Numbered from the stretch's first letter, positions 12,700 to 25,605 are shown. The stretch is DNA of 64,000 nucleotides from Ampelomyces quisqualis (GCA_018398575.1 JAGTXZ010000018.1:1054001-1118000), one strand, 5' to 3'. Notes: generated by a model not told the origin, from the letters alone. Numbers and translations are program-made.

Positions 12700-15600
12700 T
12701 TCTCCTATTAGTTACTCTCTAGTATTAGGCATTATTTCTAAACGCAACTAAGTGTACTACTGTATTATTTCTTATACTTTAGGTTCTCTTTGTGCTTGTC
12801 CTAAGTTTACTCTTTTTCTACTAATCTCTCCTATGTATAACGCTGTTATCCCTTCTAGCACTACTATACGCACTCTTAGCTCTCTTTTCTACTCTCTTTC
12901 TCTACTAATGTGTTTTATCTAGCAGTTAGAGTAGGTAGTTACTCTACTAACAGCCTATTTAAGTCTTATTGTGTCTCTGTGTTATTTATCTACTTAGTAA
13001 AGGCTATAGTATTAGTAATATTTACTTGTAGTTCTTACGTTAGTTCTATATATTTTACTTATTTTACTAGGTATTATAGCTATATGCCTTGCTCTTTCTT
13101 CTTCTGTTATTCTGCAAGAATATAGTTAATAAGGTACTTATTATTAGCTTTATCTTTGCTTACTACTATTACTTCTAGTTACTAGTTATTAGACTTCTAG
13201 TATAGGAGCAAATTCCTTGCATTAAGCTAGAGGCAGTTAATATAAAAACCTAAGTGCACTTTAAGAGGTACGCTTAGTTCTATAACGTAAGAGAAGATAA
13301 CCTTTGTAACTATATACTTTCTGTTCTTCTAATCTAGTTTTTTTAAAGGTCTTTTGTTAAATATAAAGTAACTGTACTAGAGCTATACTTTGTTCTCTAC
13401 ACAGAGCTCTAAGGCTTTCTGTCTATAGTAATTAGCCTAGCATTCTTATTCTTACTGTGCTTCTACTATCTTTGCTTACACATAGTCTATTATTTCTTTT
13501 ATCTTAGTTACTATTACTTTAGCAGTAGCTCTTTTATTATTACTAGACTAGTGCTAGTTCTCTGCAGTATATTTTAGGTCTAACTAAATAGGGTTTATGT
13601 TATAACTATACTAGAGAAAGAATAGGCTAAAACTTGTAGACGCTGTACTTTGTCTAGCTATTACAATTTGTGCTAGTAGGCATAGAGTAGCCTAGTTTAA
13701 CTAGTCCTAGTTTATAAAAGCCCTTAAGTAGGCTTCTACTATACTGTTTATTTACTCTATAGTGCTATCTGTCTAGAGGTAGTATACTGTTAAGACTCTT
13801 CTTTGTATTCTAAGCTTATTGCAGAGTAAAGACTAGAATTTGCTTATAAATTATAACCTTCTATTAGACACTATAGCGTTTAGAAGCTAGTGGTACGCAA
13901 CTACCTGTTTAATAAATACCTTAACTATAGTAAGAACTTCTAAGTCTAGAATAGGCATAAGTACTACGTTTTTACTTAGCTAGTTAGTAACTACTATAAG
14001 GTGTAACATTCTATAGCTTAGCAGAAGGCCTATAATAAAGTCTACTAATAATTCCTTCTATATTTAGACTAAGAGCAGAAGTAGGCGTAGTAGTCTTTGT
14101 TTAAGTTCCCTTTAGAGCTTTATCCTGCTATACACTACGCAGTTCTAGATAAACTGCTAGATGCTTAAGAATATTTTAGGCTAGAAGTAATCTCTTGCTA
14201 ATATTGCGTATATATTTTCCCTGCCTAAGTGCCTAGTAATTAGAGAATTATGTACTTCTAAGATAATATAGGTTTGCAGGTTTATGCATTCTAGTACTTA
14301 TTTGCGCTTTCTATAGAGTAGGCGTTCTAAGTTATCTAAGCTATACTTTACTAGAGAAACTTTTAGACTTAGATAAAGAGGGAATTTTTGCTATCTTGTC
14401 CTAATAGCGTTAACTACTAATTAGTAGGTTTTATCTATATAGATAGCCTGTTCCTATAATTTCTTAATAGCAGGCTCTATTAGTCTTTTAGAGCGTTTGC
14501 TTATGTAAGGACTTTACCTAAGCATAGTTTTGCATAGTACTATAGTTTCTTTAGTAGCATCTAGAGCGTCTTCTACTATAGAAGGCTTCTTAGCACCTTA
14601 GTTATAGGCAACGTTCTCTTCTCTTAACGCAGCGTCTTTATCTGTAAGCACCTTTTAAAGCGCTTTCTTTCTAACTATAGAGTAATCTTTAGTATTCTAG
14701 CTTTAGGCAATATCTCTTTCTCTTAACGCAGTGTCTTTGTCTATAAGCCTGTTTTAGAGCTGCTCTGTTTCTTCCTCTCTTTGTAGTAGTGTATCTCTCT
14801 ACTAAGTTGCAAGAGAAGTAGTTAACATAGTATCTTTGTCTGCAAGCACGTTTTAAAGCTACTCTATTTCTTTCTCTCTCTATTATAGTGCATCTCTTTG
14901 CTAAGCTATAAGAGAAGTAGTAAACGTAGTATCTTTGTCTATAAGCTTATTTTAGAGCTACTCTATTACCTCTTTCTTTTATTACAGTGTATCTCTCTAC
15001 TAAGCTGCAAGAAAAGTAGTTAACGTAGCATCTTTGTCTATAAGCACGTTTTAGAGCTACTCTATTTCTTTCTCTTCCTATTGTAGTGTATCCTTCTGCT
15101 AAGCTATAAAGGAAGTAGCAAGTACTAGGTCTTCTTTATCTTTAGTTTCTAAAGCAGAAGTAAACAATTAGAAGGTCTATAACTATACCTGCGCGTCTAC
15201 TCTTTCTTAGAAAAGATCTTATTCTTTCTTAGAAAGAGTATCTGCTCTGCTATTAACGTTTCTTAAGCAGTATTAGAATCTAATATTAAACGTACTAAGA
15301 AACTCTGCCTAGCAGATATGTCTTTCTATTAGTAGTTATGTAGTAGCAAAGTATTTTAGGTTCTTATAGTCTATAAGTATAGTAAAATGCTTTACTCTCT
15401 AAAGTTTAGTTTTCTACTACTCTAGGCACTTAACTATAGCTAACAGCTCTTTATTATAGATAGTGTAGTTAGCTTCTACTGCTATATTCTTTGCTAAGTA
15501 GTAAGCTATAGCCTAGAGGTATCTGTTCCTGCTGTATTAAGATAGTACTCTTCTAGTTAACTATTCTAAGGCGTTGCATTCTACTACTATCTTAAGCTTT

Positions 15601-18470
15601 ATATTAAAGTTTGCTAGAGATAGTTCTACTATAAAAGCTTCCTTTAGCTTATTAAAGGATATCTATTGTTTAGGGCCCTAGTAGAAGGCTACGCCTTTCC
15701 TAGTTAGCCTAGTTAGTAGAGCAGCTAGCTCTAAGAAGTCTTTTATAAACTGTTAGTAGAAGTTAGCAAAGCTAACAAAACTCTAGACTTCTTAAACTAT
15801 CTTAGGAGGCTCCTAGAAACGTATAGCAGCTACTTTCTTAGAGTTAATACTTATTTCTTTCTTAGCCTTAATAATAAATCTAAGGTATTTAGTCTTTTTT
15901 ACGCTAAACTTACTTTTCTCTATATTAAGGTGTAACTCTACTGCTCTAAGTCTCTAGATTACTAGCTTTACCTTTTTCTTGTAGTCTGCCTTAAACCTAC
16001 TTATATATATTAACACGTTGTCTATATAAGCTAAATAGAAATTATCTAAGTATTCTCTTAGTATCTAATTAATATATTTCTAGAACATACTTAGAGTGTT
16101 TGTAAGTCTAAAGAGTGTTATAAGCTACTTATAGAGGCTAAAGCGCGTCTAGAAGGCTGTCTTCTATTTGTCTTTTTTAGCAATCCTAATCTTGTAGAAG
16201 GCTTAAATAACATCTACTTTAGTAAACTATTTAGCTTTAGTAATCTAGGCTAAGGTCTCTTAGATAAGTAGAAGCAGGTATTAGTCCTTCCTTATAATTG
16301 CGTTAAGAACCTAGTAGTCTACACAGAACTATAAGCCCCCCTCTAGCTTCTTTACAAATAGAACTAGTGTAGAGGCGCTTAACTAGCTTACCTGTATAAA
16401 GCTACAGTCTAGGTAAGAAGTAAGCTCTTTTTAGAGTATAAGAAGTTTTTTCTTTAACATACTGTATAGTAGGCCCTACAGCACCTCTACAGTCTTTCTA
16501 TCTTTTTCTACTAGCTTAATAGAATAATTAATAGTAGGTCCTCTTACTAGGAGAAGTTAGTCTGCTTTCTTGCGTAGGAAGGTTTTGTATTCTCCTTTTA
16601 AGTAATCTAGGAGCACTAACCTAGGGTCTACTTAGGGCTTAGTTTTTAGAGCCTTTTAGATGTCTACTATTAACGCAGCGTAAAGGCAGATAGATTTATC
16701 CTTCTAGCCCTATTGTAGCTAGGTAGAGTACGTAGCTGCTGTAATACTCTATAGTAAAAAGAGTTTCCTTTCCTCCTAACTTCTAACTTGCGTCTAAGTA
16801 GAGTAAATATATATTAATTTCTTTGCTAGTGCAATAGTAACATTATACTAGTTTATCTATAGTTAACCTAGAACTAGGTTATATTCTTTGTCTCTGTCTA
16901 GTTTATAGGCCTATAGTATCTCTTTGTGCCTATTAATGTTAATCTTTATCTAGACAGCTATCTTTATTTAAGACTAGGCTCTAGCAATCTTAATAATTTC
17001 TCTTAGAGCTATTAACTTACGCTCTAACTTATTCTTATAGATAAACTTAGTTAAGGTTATAGTATAAGTAAGACACCTAGTATTAATTATTATAGAAGTA
17101 ACTATTGTTTTATTAACAATAGTGTATATAGTAATAGGTTCTCTGTCTAGCTATTTCCTTTAGAATTGTTAAAATCTCTTGTCCTCTTTTAGTGTTATGT
17201 TACTATACTTTTGTCTGTAACTTTAGACAGAAGTTACTTGTTTTCTAAGCTTAGGGTGTCTTCTAACGCGTTCTTTTTTTCTTTACCTTATGCCTTAGCT
17301 GCTACATCTTTAGCAGGTTTTAAAGGTAAAGATAGTTTATATTTGCTAGCGTAGTGTTCTAACTTGCTATAGTAAAAGTATAAGTTGTTTTGTCTCTAGT
17401 AGGACTGCTCTTCTACAGTAGCCTACTTAGCTTTCTTTCCTTTAGGAGATTTTTTCTTAGTCTTCTTAGAATATCCTCTTATAGGTTTCTAATCTATAGG
17501 TTCTTTAACGTTTTGTCTTTTAGTGTGCTTATTACTAAGTTTTGCCTTATACAAGTTTTCTTTAATAATTACTACTTTGTTTATAAGGTTAGAGATTCTC
17601 TATTTAAGTTTAGTTTCTATAGAAATTATCTTATCTTATAGGTCTAGCTAGATAGCGCTTAGATACCTTATTTTTAGGTTTACTTTATTATCTTTCTTGC
17701 CTACGTTATAGGCTAGCCTTATAAACTCTGCGTTAAAGTTCTAGAAAGAAGATTTATTTTGTTAGATTATTTAGAGTTTTCTTTGTAATCTTTTATTATG
17801 TAGCTTATTGCTAAATTAGTTATCTAAGAAGTCCTAAAGTTCTTCTGCAGAGCCCTAGAGGTTCTAGGTTACCTAAGATAAAGCTACACTAGCTACTAAC
17901 TTCTTAAGGTAGTTAAAGATATAGCCTGCTTAAAAGCTTAGTCTTACGCTATTATATTCTAGTTTGTACTTTATTTAGGCCTTAAAGATGCAGTAATCTT
18001 TTTAATCTTTTTTGTACGCTTCTAGGTTAAAGACTTTATAAGTCTTTTAGGGTAAGAGGAAGCTTTCTAAAGGGGTCTGTATAAAGCTAGAGGTTTCTAG
18101 AGTTACTTAGGCTATAAGCCTTGCAACTTGTTCTTGCAGATTTCTTACTAGCAATACTAAGTCTAGATCTGCACTTATAGAGGACTTTCTTTTCTTATTG
18201 TTAGAAGGTCTAGCTACTAGAGAGTTACATACTTTCTGCTAGGTAGGTGTTCTCTTAAGGCTGTTTAACAGCAATTGTTTCTTAATCTATTATTCTTCTA
18301 GGTCTAAGAAGTTATTAATAATTATCTAATTAAACTTATCCTTAATAACTAACTTAGAAACGCTGTTACGTCTTATCTAGATAGCTTGTACTATTATGTC
18401 TTATACTGTTATAGAGATAGTTACTTATTCTATGCTAGAGGTTACTAATAGCCTTTTAGCCTAGTTAAGT
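12700..18470 (-). pseudogene. Gypsy copy A gag-pol pseudogene
   Basis: Reading the minus strand: a degenerate zinc knuckle near 17342-17390 (LYFYYSKLEHYASK, both the second Cys and the last Cys lost), RT between about 15990 and 16440 with the YIDDVLIYT box near 16010-16060, 99-bp tandem repeats at about 14600-15120, the integrase core at about 13600-14060, and a chromodomain-like YLVK motif near 13020-13075. Trp and Gln codons are widely TAG/TAA. The plus-strand ORFs of 71 and 83 aa at 12910-13125 and 17390-17641 are antisense shadows of this gene. Confidence 0.8.
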
Positions 18471-18484
18471 TTAACAAATTTAAT

Positions 18485-18701
18485 TGTAAGGGGTAGACCT
18501 TAAGAGTAGATGCTAGAAAATAAAGACGTAAATTTGTGTCTTATCCTAATTGCTACCTAAAGGGTTTTTATAGTCTAGAGGATTTTAGTGTTCTAGTCTA
18601 GAACGTTTTTAGTGTTCTAGTCTAGAGCGTTTTTGGTGTTCTGGTTTGGAGAGCTGAGGTTTTTCCGTAACCAAGGACTAACTGAGCGGCAGCCTGTTAC
18701 A
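18485..18701 (-). repeat. 5' LTR of Gypsy copy A
   Basis: It is 217 bp, TGTAACAGGCTG... to ...CCTTACA on the minus strand, homologous to the LTRs at 47797, 55622, 40593 and 56512. It contains about three 24-bp subrepeats of the agaacacYaaaaacgYtctag type, as in the E2 LTRs. The half towards 18701 is much less mutated than the half towards 18485. Confidence 0.9.
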
Positions 18702-18900
18702 GTTTTTTTAAAACAGTTTATAACTTTAACGCGCTATATCTCAATAACTAGAGCAGCTACAAAAAGTCTGAATAGTGCATTTTACAGAGGAAATTCCGCT
18801 CTATTTTTTGTATCTTTAGGTTACTTACGTAATTATTAAAATACAGCAATACAGTCACGTGAGTAAAATTAGCAACATTAGTAACACTAGCAACACTAGC
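18602..18900. other. Pocket with little or no RIP
   Basis: From inside the LTR (about 18630) to about 18900 the sequence again contains TGG, TCA, TGA and CAA at normal-looking frequency, unlike everything around it. It includes the outer LTR half, a tttttttaaaac stretch and the string cagtcacgtgagt with short repeats of the form aRcaacaYtagYaac. The 68-residue ORF at 18633-18839 crosses the LTR boundary and is not a gene. Confidence 0.7.
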
Positions 18901-19596
18901 GACACAGGCTACATAGCTAACTTACTGTTAGGTTACTGTTAGGTTGCTAGCAACTAGAAGTAAGTAGAGCAACTTTAGTAAATTGTCTAGTAGACAGTAT
19001 TGCTATTAGGCCGCTGCGGGTTGCAGCAATTAGGCTAATCAGATTAATCTTAAATTTTCTTAACAAACGTTACTTTTACTAAAGTATTTCTAACTATGTG
19101 TTAATAAGAAGATCTAAACCTAAAGGCTTTAGCTGTTAGAAAATCTAAGGGATCTTAACTGTGTTTAATAGATTTAAAGTTGCAAACAGATCTAATTTAG
19201 ATATTATTCTGTGCGTTTTAACACAATCTTTTTAAAAGTAAATTGCAATATTATCTAAATACTATTACTAGTAGAATAAAGTTTTTCTTGTAATATAATA
19301 ATACAGGTAAGTACAGCTTTTAGAATTAAATTAGATATATATTAGAGGTATATAGAAGTGCGTATTATATTAGAGATTCTAGATTAGCTATATACCTATA
19401 GGTCTTGTATAGAAGAATAAGGAAAACTTGTCTTTTATCTAATACAATAGCCTTATATTTATAGTTAAGGTAGTAACTAAGTTAGAGCTAATTTAGAGCG
19501 CTTTTAGTACTGCCTCTACTATCTCTTATATAATCTATTACTAAGCCTTTATAGAGTATTAGATGTAACGTGTGTTTATATATACTTGTTACACTC
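18702..19596. other. Unassigned sequence between Gypsy LTR and truncated hAT
   Basis: About 0.9 kb with weaker RIP than the neighbours. It holds a short GC-richer string near 19008-19030, a small inverted repeat (TGTAAC...GTTACA) near 19566-19595, and no readable protein family. It abuts the breakpoint where hAT copy B stops matching copy A, so it may be the remnant of another element or filler DNA from a deletion. Confidence 0.5.
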
Positions 19597-22500
19597 TTAT
19601 TTACTAGCTAACATTAATATAGTAGGCCTTAATAGCTAGAAAGCTAAGGTAGTTTGTAGCAGACTAGGCGTCTAGAGTAATAGACATTTTTGTTATTCTA
19701 CCTAGGTTGTAGAGAAGGTTTTAAGCTACTTACTTATATTAGTTTTAAAGTATTAGAAAGAACTTATACTAGAAAGAGACAATTATGCCTAGTTAAAGAA
19801 ATTAAACAAAGCAATAGAATAAAGGTTACTCTAAGGTTTAAAACAACTAGTTACTATTAAGAAGCACGCGTACTATTTCCTTCTTAAATCTCTAGGTAGT
19901 AAATAGTTAGCGTAAAGATCTAGTTTGTAGCTAACTATTTTATAGCGTAGATAGTAGAAAAGGTAGCCTTAGATAAATAGACTTAGTAATACTCTTACAC
20001 TTATATAACTTAAGGTAGTTAAAGAAGTGTTTTGTACTAATATAATAATAAGTTAAGTATTAAAGTACTTACCTATAGTTTAGGTAATATATATATAGCT
20101 AGCTAGTGTATATATAAGTGTACTTTCTAAACTAGGTCTATATATACACTAGGTGTTAGGCTGTATTCTATTAAGGTTATATATAGGTTTAATTCTAGAC
20201 CTATAAAGTATTCTACTACTAGGCATTCTATACTCTAATAGCCTTAGCGTTATTTTCGTAATAATTAGTGTAGTAAATTAGGCGTTTAAGGATATAGATT
20301 ATCTTTTAAAGGCTAGATATTAGGATTTAAAGAGCGTCTTATATAAATTTTTATAGTATTTTAGGCACACTAGAATGTAAGTTGTTAAGTGTTAGCAGTA
20401 GGTTACTTGCCTCTATAGCTGTAATAAAAAAACGTAATAACTAGTTAGTAGGTTTTAAGAAAGCAAGTAATAGCAAGTAGTTAGACAAATCTAATAAGTA
20501 TAGAGTTTTAAGTATTTTAAAATTAGATAATAGAGTAAAGGAGCAGTTTTGCCTAGGACGCTATTTCTTAGTTTATTTAGGAGTAAATATTAGAGCCAAA
20601 TATATAAAATTAGATAAAGCTAGTATAAGAGCAAATGTTTTAGCACTTAACTATAATAGGCATTAATAAACAGGCTGTATTAGGCAGTAATATATAGCGA
20701 AGCTAATTATATGTTACTTTAGGTCTAAAAACCTCTTCTAAGTACTATTGCTTAGATCTCTAGCCTCTTTATCTTTACGCTAACTATTCTTATTATATAG
20801 ATTACTATTCTTATTATCTTTATAAATATTAGGCAGAGTCTTAAAATAGGCCTTTAGCTCTTTACTAGAATCTTCTAGTTCTTCCTTACACTTAGTCTTA
20901 TTACGGTTCTTAATATATAGCCTATTGCTATAAAGCACTAGATTAGAAGTAAACTCTAGAAGAGGTACTATTAGTTTACGCCTCTTATAAGTTAGGTTAG
21001 TGTAAGTATATAATAAAGAAGTGTAATAAACTTACTACTAATTCTAATCTGTTACTAGAGCCTATTTCTCTAGTGTTAGCTTATTACAAAACTTAAGCTA
21101 TTTAGCCTTAAGCTAAGGTATTTTAAAGCTATTAGTCTTAAGAAGATACAGCCTATAAGTGTACTTCTTCTAAATAAACTTTTCTAAAGCCCTACTAGCT
21201 CTATATATTTGGGTGTAAGCTTAACATATTATTAGCTTTTTTTAAGAGTTTACTAGCGCTAAAGCAGACCTCTCTATAGCGAAATTATAGGCGCGTATAT
21301 TAATCGTAATTTAAATAACCTTCTATTTTTTTAACTTAAGAAATAGAGGTTGTTAACTACTTAGCTATATAATATAAGTAAAATATATGTAATAAAAAAG
21401 TGTAATAACTTACCTAACTACTTACTAGCAAAGTGCTTTACTACTAGAGCCTTAAGCTTATTCTTAAGCTTCTTATTCTACTGCTTTAGAAACAACACCT
21501 TATACTTAACGCTCTTCTTAATCTTCTTCTTAAGCTAGTACTTAGCTAATTAATCTAAGGACTTAGCTTTTGCAATAGTAGCTACCTCTCTTAATTGCAT
21601 AGCGCTGCTACTAAGATATATGCTAGAGTAAACCTAGAAATTTATTAGGCAGCCTTACTTTAGAGTATTACTACTATAAGAATTAAAAATATAGCTAATT
21701 TTATTTTCTCTAGAAGCAAAACCTTAAATATATTAATACAATTAATAACAAAAATTTAGTACCTTTACTTTAGTAAGTTTAGCCTACTTCTCTTCTTTAA
21801 AATGTAGTAAAATTTTAACTAGAAGAGGTAGCACAAAGCTCTCTAGCTAATTAACAACGTTAATTTCCTTAGATTTAATTAATTCTATAGTGTTAAGCGT
21901 AATAAAACAATGCAATAAAGCGCGTAGCTAATATAAGCGTATAGTTCTAGTGTTTTTTTTAGTAGTCTACTGCCTAGAAAATAGGTAGAGTTAGTCTATG
22001 CGTTGCGTTAGCTGCTAGCGTAGCTTTCTGCCTTATAGCCTGCGCTTACTACCTTTTGCTTCTTTACCTATACAAAATTAACTTTATAAAACTTTACTCT
22101 TTATTTTTAATTTGTAGCTAGGCAGAACTAGTAGCTAATTCTAGGTAAGACTATAAGTTAATGTATTTTTTTATTACATTTTTAACTAATTAGCTGTGCT
22201 ACTAGTTTAAGATTAGAATTTTTACGCTAAGAGGTAATTTCCTACGCTAAGCCTACTTTACTACTTATTTATAAGAGGGCTAAAACACTAAAAATATTAT
22301 AGTAGTAACTCTATAACCTATAACACTACTATAATAGCCTCTTGCAAATATAAAGTAAAGGTTAATAACACAGTTACTAGTAGTATAGAGGTTGCTAAAG
22401 ACCTTACTAGGAAGTCTACTAGAAAAAGCCCTACCCTTACTACTAGAAAGGTAGAAGCTAAAAAAAAAATCTACTTTAAGCCTAGTAGTAAGTTATTACG

Positions 22501-23316
22501 TTTCTTTATTATACTCTTATACTAACTTAGTAAGTGCAGCTATAGCTTTACGTAAAATCTGCTACTACTAGAAGACTACTAAGCTTCTTATTTATAAGCT
22601 GCTGTTCTAGCAAGTTATCTGCAAAATTACTAGTAAGTAATATAAAAGAATACTCTACGTCTACTTCTAGTAATTAGCTATTAAGGCACTATAAGAAGCT
22701 ACTAAGGCTTTTCTAGTTCGCTTTTTTAAAAGTATAGTAATTTTTCTTATTTTGTTACAAAACACTAATTTATTATAGATACTAACATTAACGCAATTTA
22801 TGTAAAGAGAGTTACTATATAGTATAAGGATATGCAGCTAGCTCTTAGGTACTATAGAAAGTTTAATTTTTTAGCTTAGTGTATATAGAAATTGCAAAAG
22901 CTTTAGGCTTACTATATTTAAAAAATAAATTTATACTATATCTGCCTATATAATAAATAAATGTAATAAGTATTTGTTTCTTAATATTCTTAATATGTTT
23001 CTACTCCTTTTAGATTTAATATATATTTAGAAATCTTTATATATATATATATATATATATATAGTATAAGGTATACTTAGATTATACTTATATACTTCTT
23101 GTTACGCTAATAATCTATTTAGAGGGTATACTGTATATTAAATTTTAATTAATTATGCTAAACTTATGCAACTTAACCTTAACCTACAATTAATTACTTC
23201 TACTCTTACCTCTATCTTCTATTAGCGTAAAAAGATTAGGTAGAGAGTTAAGTAGGTTTAGGGTCTTACGTAAAGCTACTCTAACTCTACGCAACCTCTA
23301 CCTATTTACTACTATA
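19597..23316 (-). mobile_element. hAT transposon copy B, truncated in the transposase
   Basis: This is the reverse complement of copy A from its left terminus (23316, ending ...ctacctatttactactata) to the middle of the transposase core (about copy A position 10215), where homology stops abruptly at 19597. It contains the second-gene region and the upstream ORFs, but only the start of the RNase H-like core. Its intact terminus touches R1 at 23317. The uninterrupted R sequence across this point exists in R2 at about 62870-62880, so copy B inserted into R1 and later lost its 3' half and the other R1 flank. Confidence 0.88.
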
Positions 23317-25303
23317 GTATTACCTAACTCTAGAGAGGTCTTAAGCCTTACTATTACTACTCTAGAGCGCACTAGGTAACTTAGCTTACTTAAGCCTTTA
23401 GCACGCTTAGCTATAGGCTCTTTAGCAGGGCTAACTAAAGCTAGGCGCTTCTTAGGCTTAGCCTTAGGCTTAGCCTTAGGCTTAGCCTTAGCTTTAGGCT
23501 TAGCTTTAGCCTTACTCTTTTTCTTTTTAGAAGAAGGTATAAGGCTAGAGTTCTTTTAGAAAGAGGTTTTATTTCTATCTCTACTCTTACTCCTATTACT
23601 AGCCTTAGACCTAGGCTTAGACTTAGTAAGAGACTTCTTTTCTTTTAGATTAAGATTAGAATTAGACTACGCGTTAGCCTTACTAAGAGAAAGAAAGTTA
23701 GCTTAGACGCTGTTAAAACACTAGTATAGTAACTGTAAGGAGTAGGAAAAAATAGCTTACCTAAGCCTATAGTAGTTTAAGAATACTTTTTACTATAGTA
23801 GATAGATAGTTAGTTACTTTAACTTATAGATTCTAGATCTTATTACTCTTAGGCTAATAACAACCTCTATACTTAACTTCTATATATAAGAAAAACTTTA
23901 TTAAGCGAGTTTACTAGCGTAGCGCTGTCTCTTACGTAGTAACTATAGTAGAGTTAGAGTATTTCTTAGTAGTAAGACGCTACTACTACTAGTATATAGT
24001 ATTCTAGCTTTTAATAAAATTAGTAGAAACCTTAGAGTAGAGCCTTTTCTTGCCCTAGTAGAGCTAGTAGTATAAGCTACTAACTATAAGATTGTATTAA
24101 GTGCTAGTAAGCTTTAGGCTCTTAGCATATTAGAGGTAAATTAAAATTGCTAACTTAATATTAGAAATACGCTAGTAAATAGGTTTAGAGTACCTTTCTA
24201 TAGGTAGTAGTTAGGTTAGAGTATAACCTAAGAGGAGTAAGGTAAAGTAGAAGTTATATAGAAGCTAGAGTAAAGTTTAGATTAAGTTTCTATAGACTTT
24301 AGGTAGGATTTAAGGTATAGTTATACAGATCTTAGGTTAAGGTTAGGTTAGAGTACACTATTAGGTATACTGTTTTAAACTATATTAAAGACCTATAATA
24401 ACTTAAGTTAAGACTAAAAAGTAAGCTAAAAAAAGTCCTAGCTCTTAAGCTAGCCCCTATTATATTAGACTCTAACCTAAACTTATTTTTAATTAATCTC
24501 TACTTAACTTCTAACTCTCTTTTAGTATTAAATCTATAGGTAAAGGTTAGGTTAGGTATAGAGTCTTATGTAAAGGTACCTTATCCTAACTTAACTTTTA
24601 CCTATTTACTACTATAATTAGAAACACTACTATAGTAGGTAATAGAAGTAGCCTAAGTACTAGGTTAGTAATATTATAACGCTAGCGTTACACTACTTAT
24701 AGAGATAGTAGAAGTAGAGAGTAGTATAGGTATAGTACTTATAGTAATTAATATAAAGGAAATAGAGTTATAATAGCGTAGAGCAAAAAGATAGTATAGT
24801 AGTAGAGATAATATAATTATTACAAAAGAAGTAGAGAAGATTAAGGATATAAAGTTCTACTATATTACTACTATTACTATACCTACTAGCTGCCTCTTAA
24901 ATTTACTTAGAGTTTTAGTTTAAGTATAATAATAGCTTTTATAACAATAATGTTAAGTATACGCTAATAAGACCTAATATTATATAAATTAGTAGAATAG
25001 TAATTCTAAAAAGAAAGAATAATTATAAGAATACTATAGCGTAGAGCTATTAGCTGTATAGCAATGCACTTACACTACTATAACACTACTCTAGCTTCTA
25101 TATATATAGAATATATATAGCTACTCTAGTGTCTTAATAGCGCTATACTAGTATAGACTTAGTATATTCTAGTTATAAGAATATACGTTTAGTTATATCT
25201 ATAAAAGAGTAGTTCTATACTAAAGCTATAGAATAGAAATTAACTTACTTCTATCTATACTACTATTATTATCTTGTAACTCTACTACTATATAAACCTC
25301 TTA
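23317..25303 (-). repeat. R repeat copy 1 (unrecognised repeated gene-like unit)
   Basis: It is homologous in reverse complement to R2 (about 39106-40153 joined to 62378-62880). Homology ends near 25303 where both copies read cctcttata and then diverge. It includes a Lys/Pro/Ala-rich coding-like segment at about 23400-23540 (minus strand) and an intron-like gtaag...ttacag gap near 23735-23762. It is interrupted by a hAT MITE at 24168-24616. No known transposon protein was recognised. Confidence 0.75.
24168..24616. mobile_element. 449-bp hAT MITE
   Basis: It has termini tacgctagtaaataggt and cctatttactactata, the same as the large hAT elements, with no transposase. Perfect 8-bp duplications attagaaa flank it (24160-24167 and 24617-24624). 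The R2 copy has the empty site near 39801-39809 (gttcctaat, reverse complement attaggaac). It is a non-autonomous derivative mobilised by this hAT family. The interior is RIP-mutated. Confidence 0.92.
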
Positions 25304-25600
25304 TACTTCTACTATAAAGCTTTTTAAAGCTACTAATATACCTAAAATATTTTCTATATCTAAGATATAGAATAGGTATTTTAATTACGTAGGTTTAATA
25401 TAAGTAAAAGAAAAATTTATTATATAAGTACTTGTTTATGCTATTAAAGTAGAGGATTTTTAAAAGTTTAGATTTTAGACTTTTAGGTCTAACCTAATGT
25501 AAGTACAGAGCTAAATTTACTTAAGATAGTTAGCTAATTTAGCCTTAGTAGTATTTCTCTAACATATCTTAGTAGTTAGCAAAAGTTTTAGTTTTTCTAA
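25304..25600. other. AT-rich border zone of left repeat block
   Basis: RIP-like, TpA-rich sequence with no readable protein and no homology found to the other copies. Composition changes to normal at about 25600. Confidence 0.6.
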
Positions 25601-25605
25601 TCTGC

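Larger units (their letters stand above)
5726..18701 (-). mobile_element. Ty3/Gypsy chromovirus relic copy A, split by hAT copy A
   Basis: This is the reverse complement of the Gypsy family seen twice at 40.6-56.8 kb. It starts with a 217-bp LTR at 18485-18701. It continues leftwards through gag, RT, the 99-bp tandem repeats, integrase and a chromodomain-like segment, then 3' sequence matching E1 up to about position 47550. It is interrupted at 6530-12572 by a hAT element with duplicated target tcYctgct. The last roughly 0.9 kb and the 3' LTR are missing; the Copia LTR region sits there instead, so it was truncated or interrupted. It is RIP-mutated throughout except the outermost part of its LTR. 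Confidence 0.88.

Noticed and set aside
12910..13125. 71-aa ORF (and the 83-aa ORF at 17390-17641)
   Set aside because: Antisense to Gypsy copy A gag-pol.
18633..18839. 68-aa ORF in the RIP-free pocket
   Set aside because: It spans the LTR boundary and has no domain. It is open only because the pocket lacks RIP stops.
23040..23065. AT dinucleotide run as a possible origin or centromere signal
   Set aside because: It is a simple tatata run within the hAT subterminal region, present in the other copies (6780-6805 and 62105-62125).
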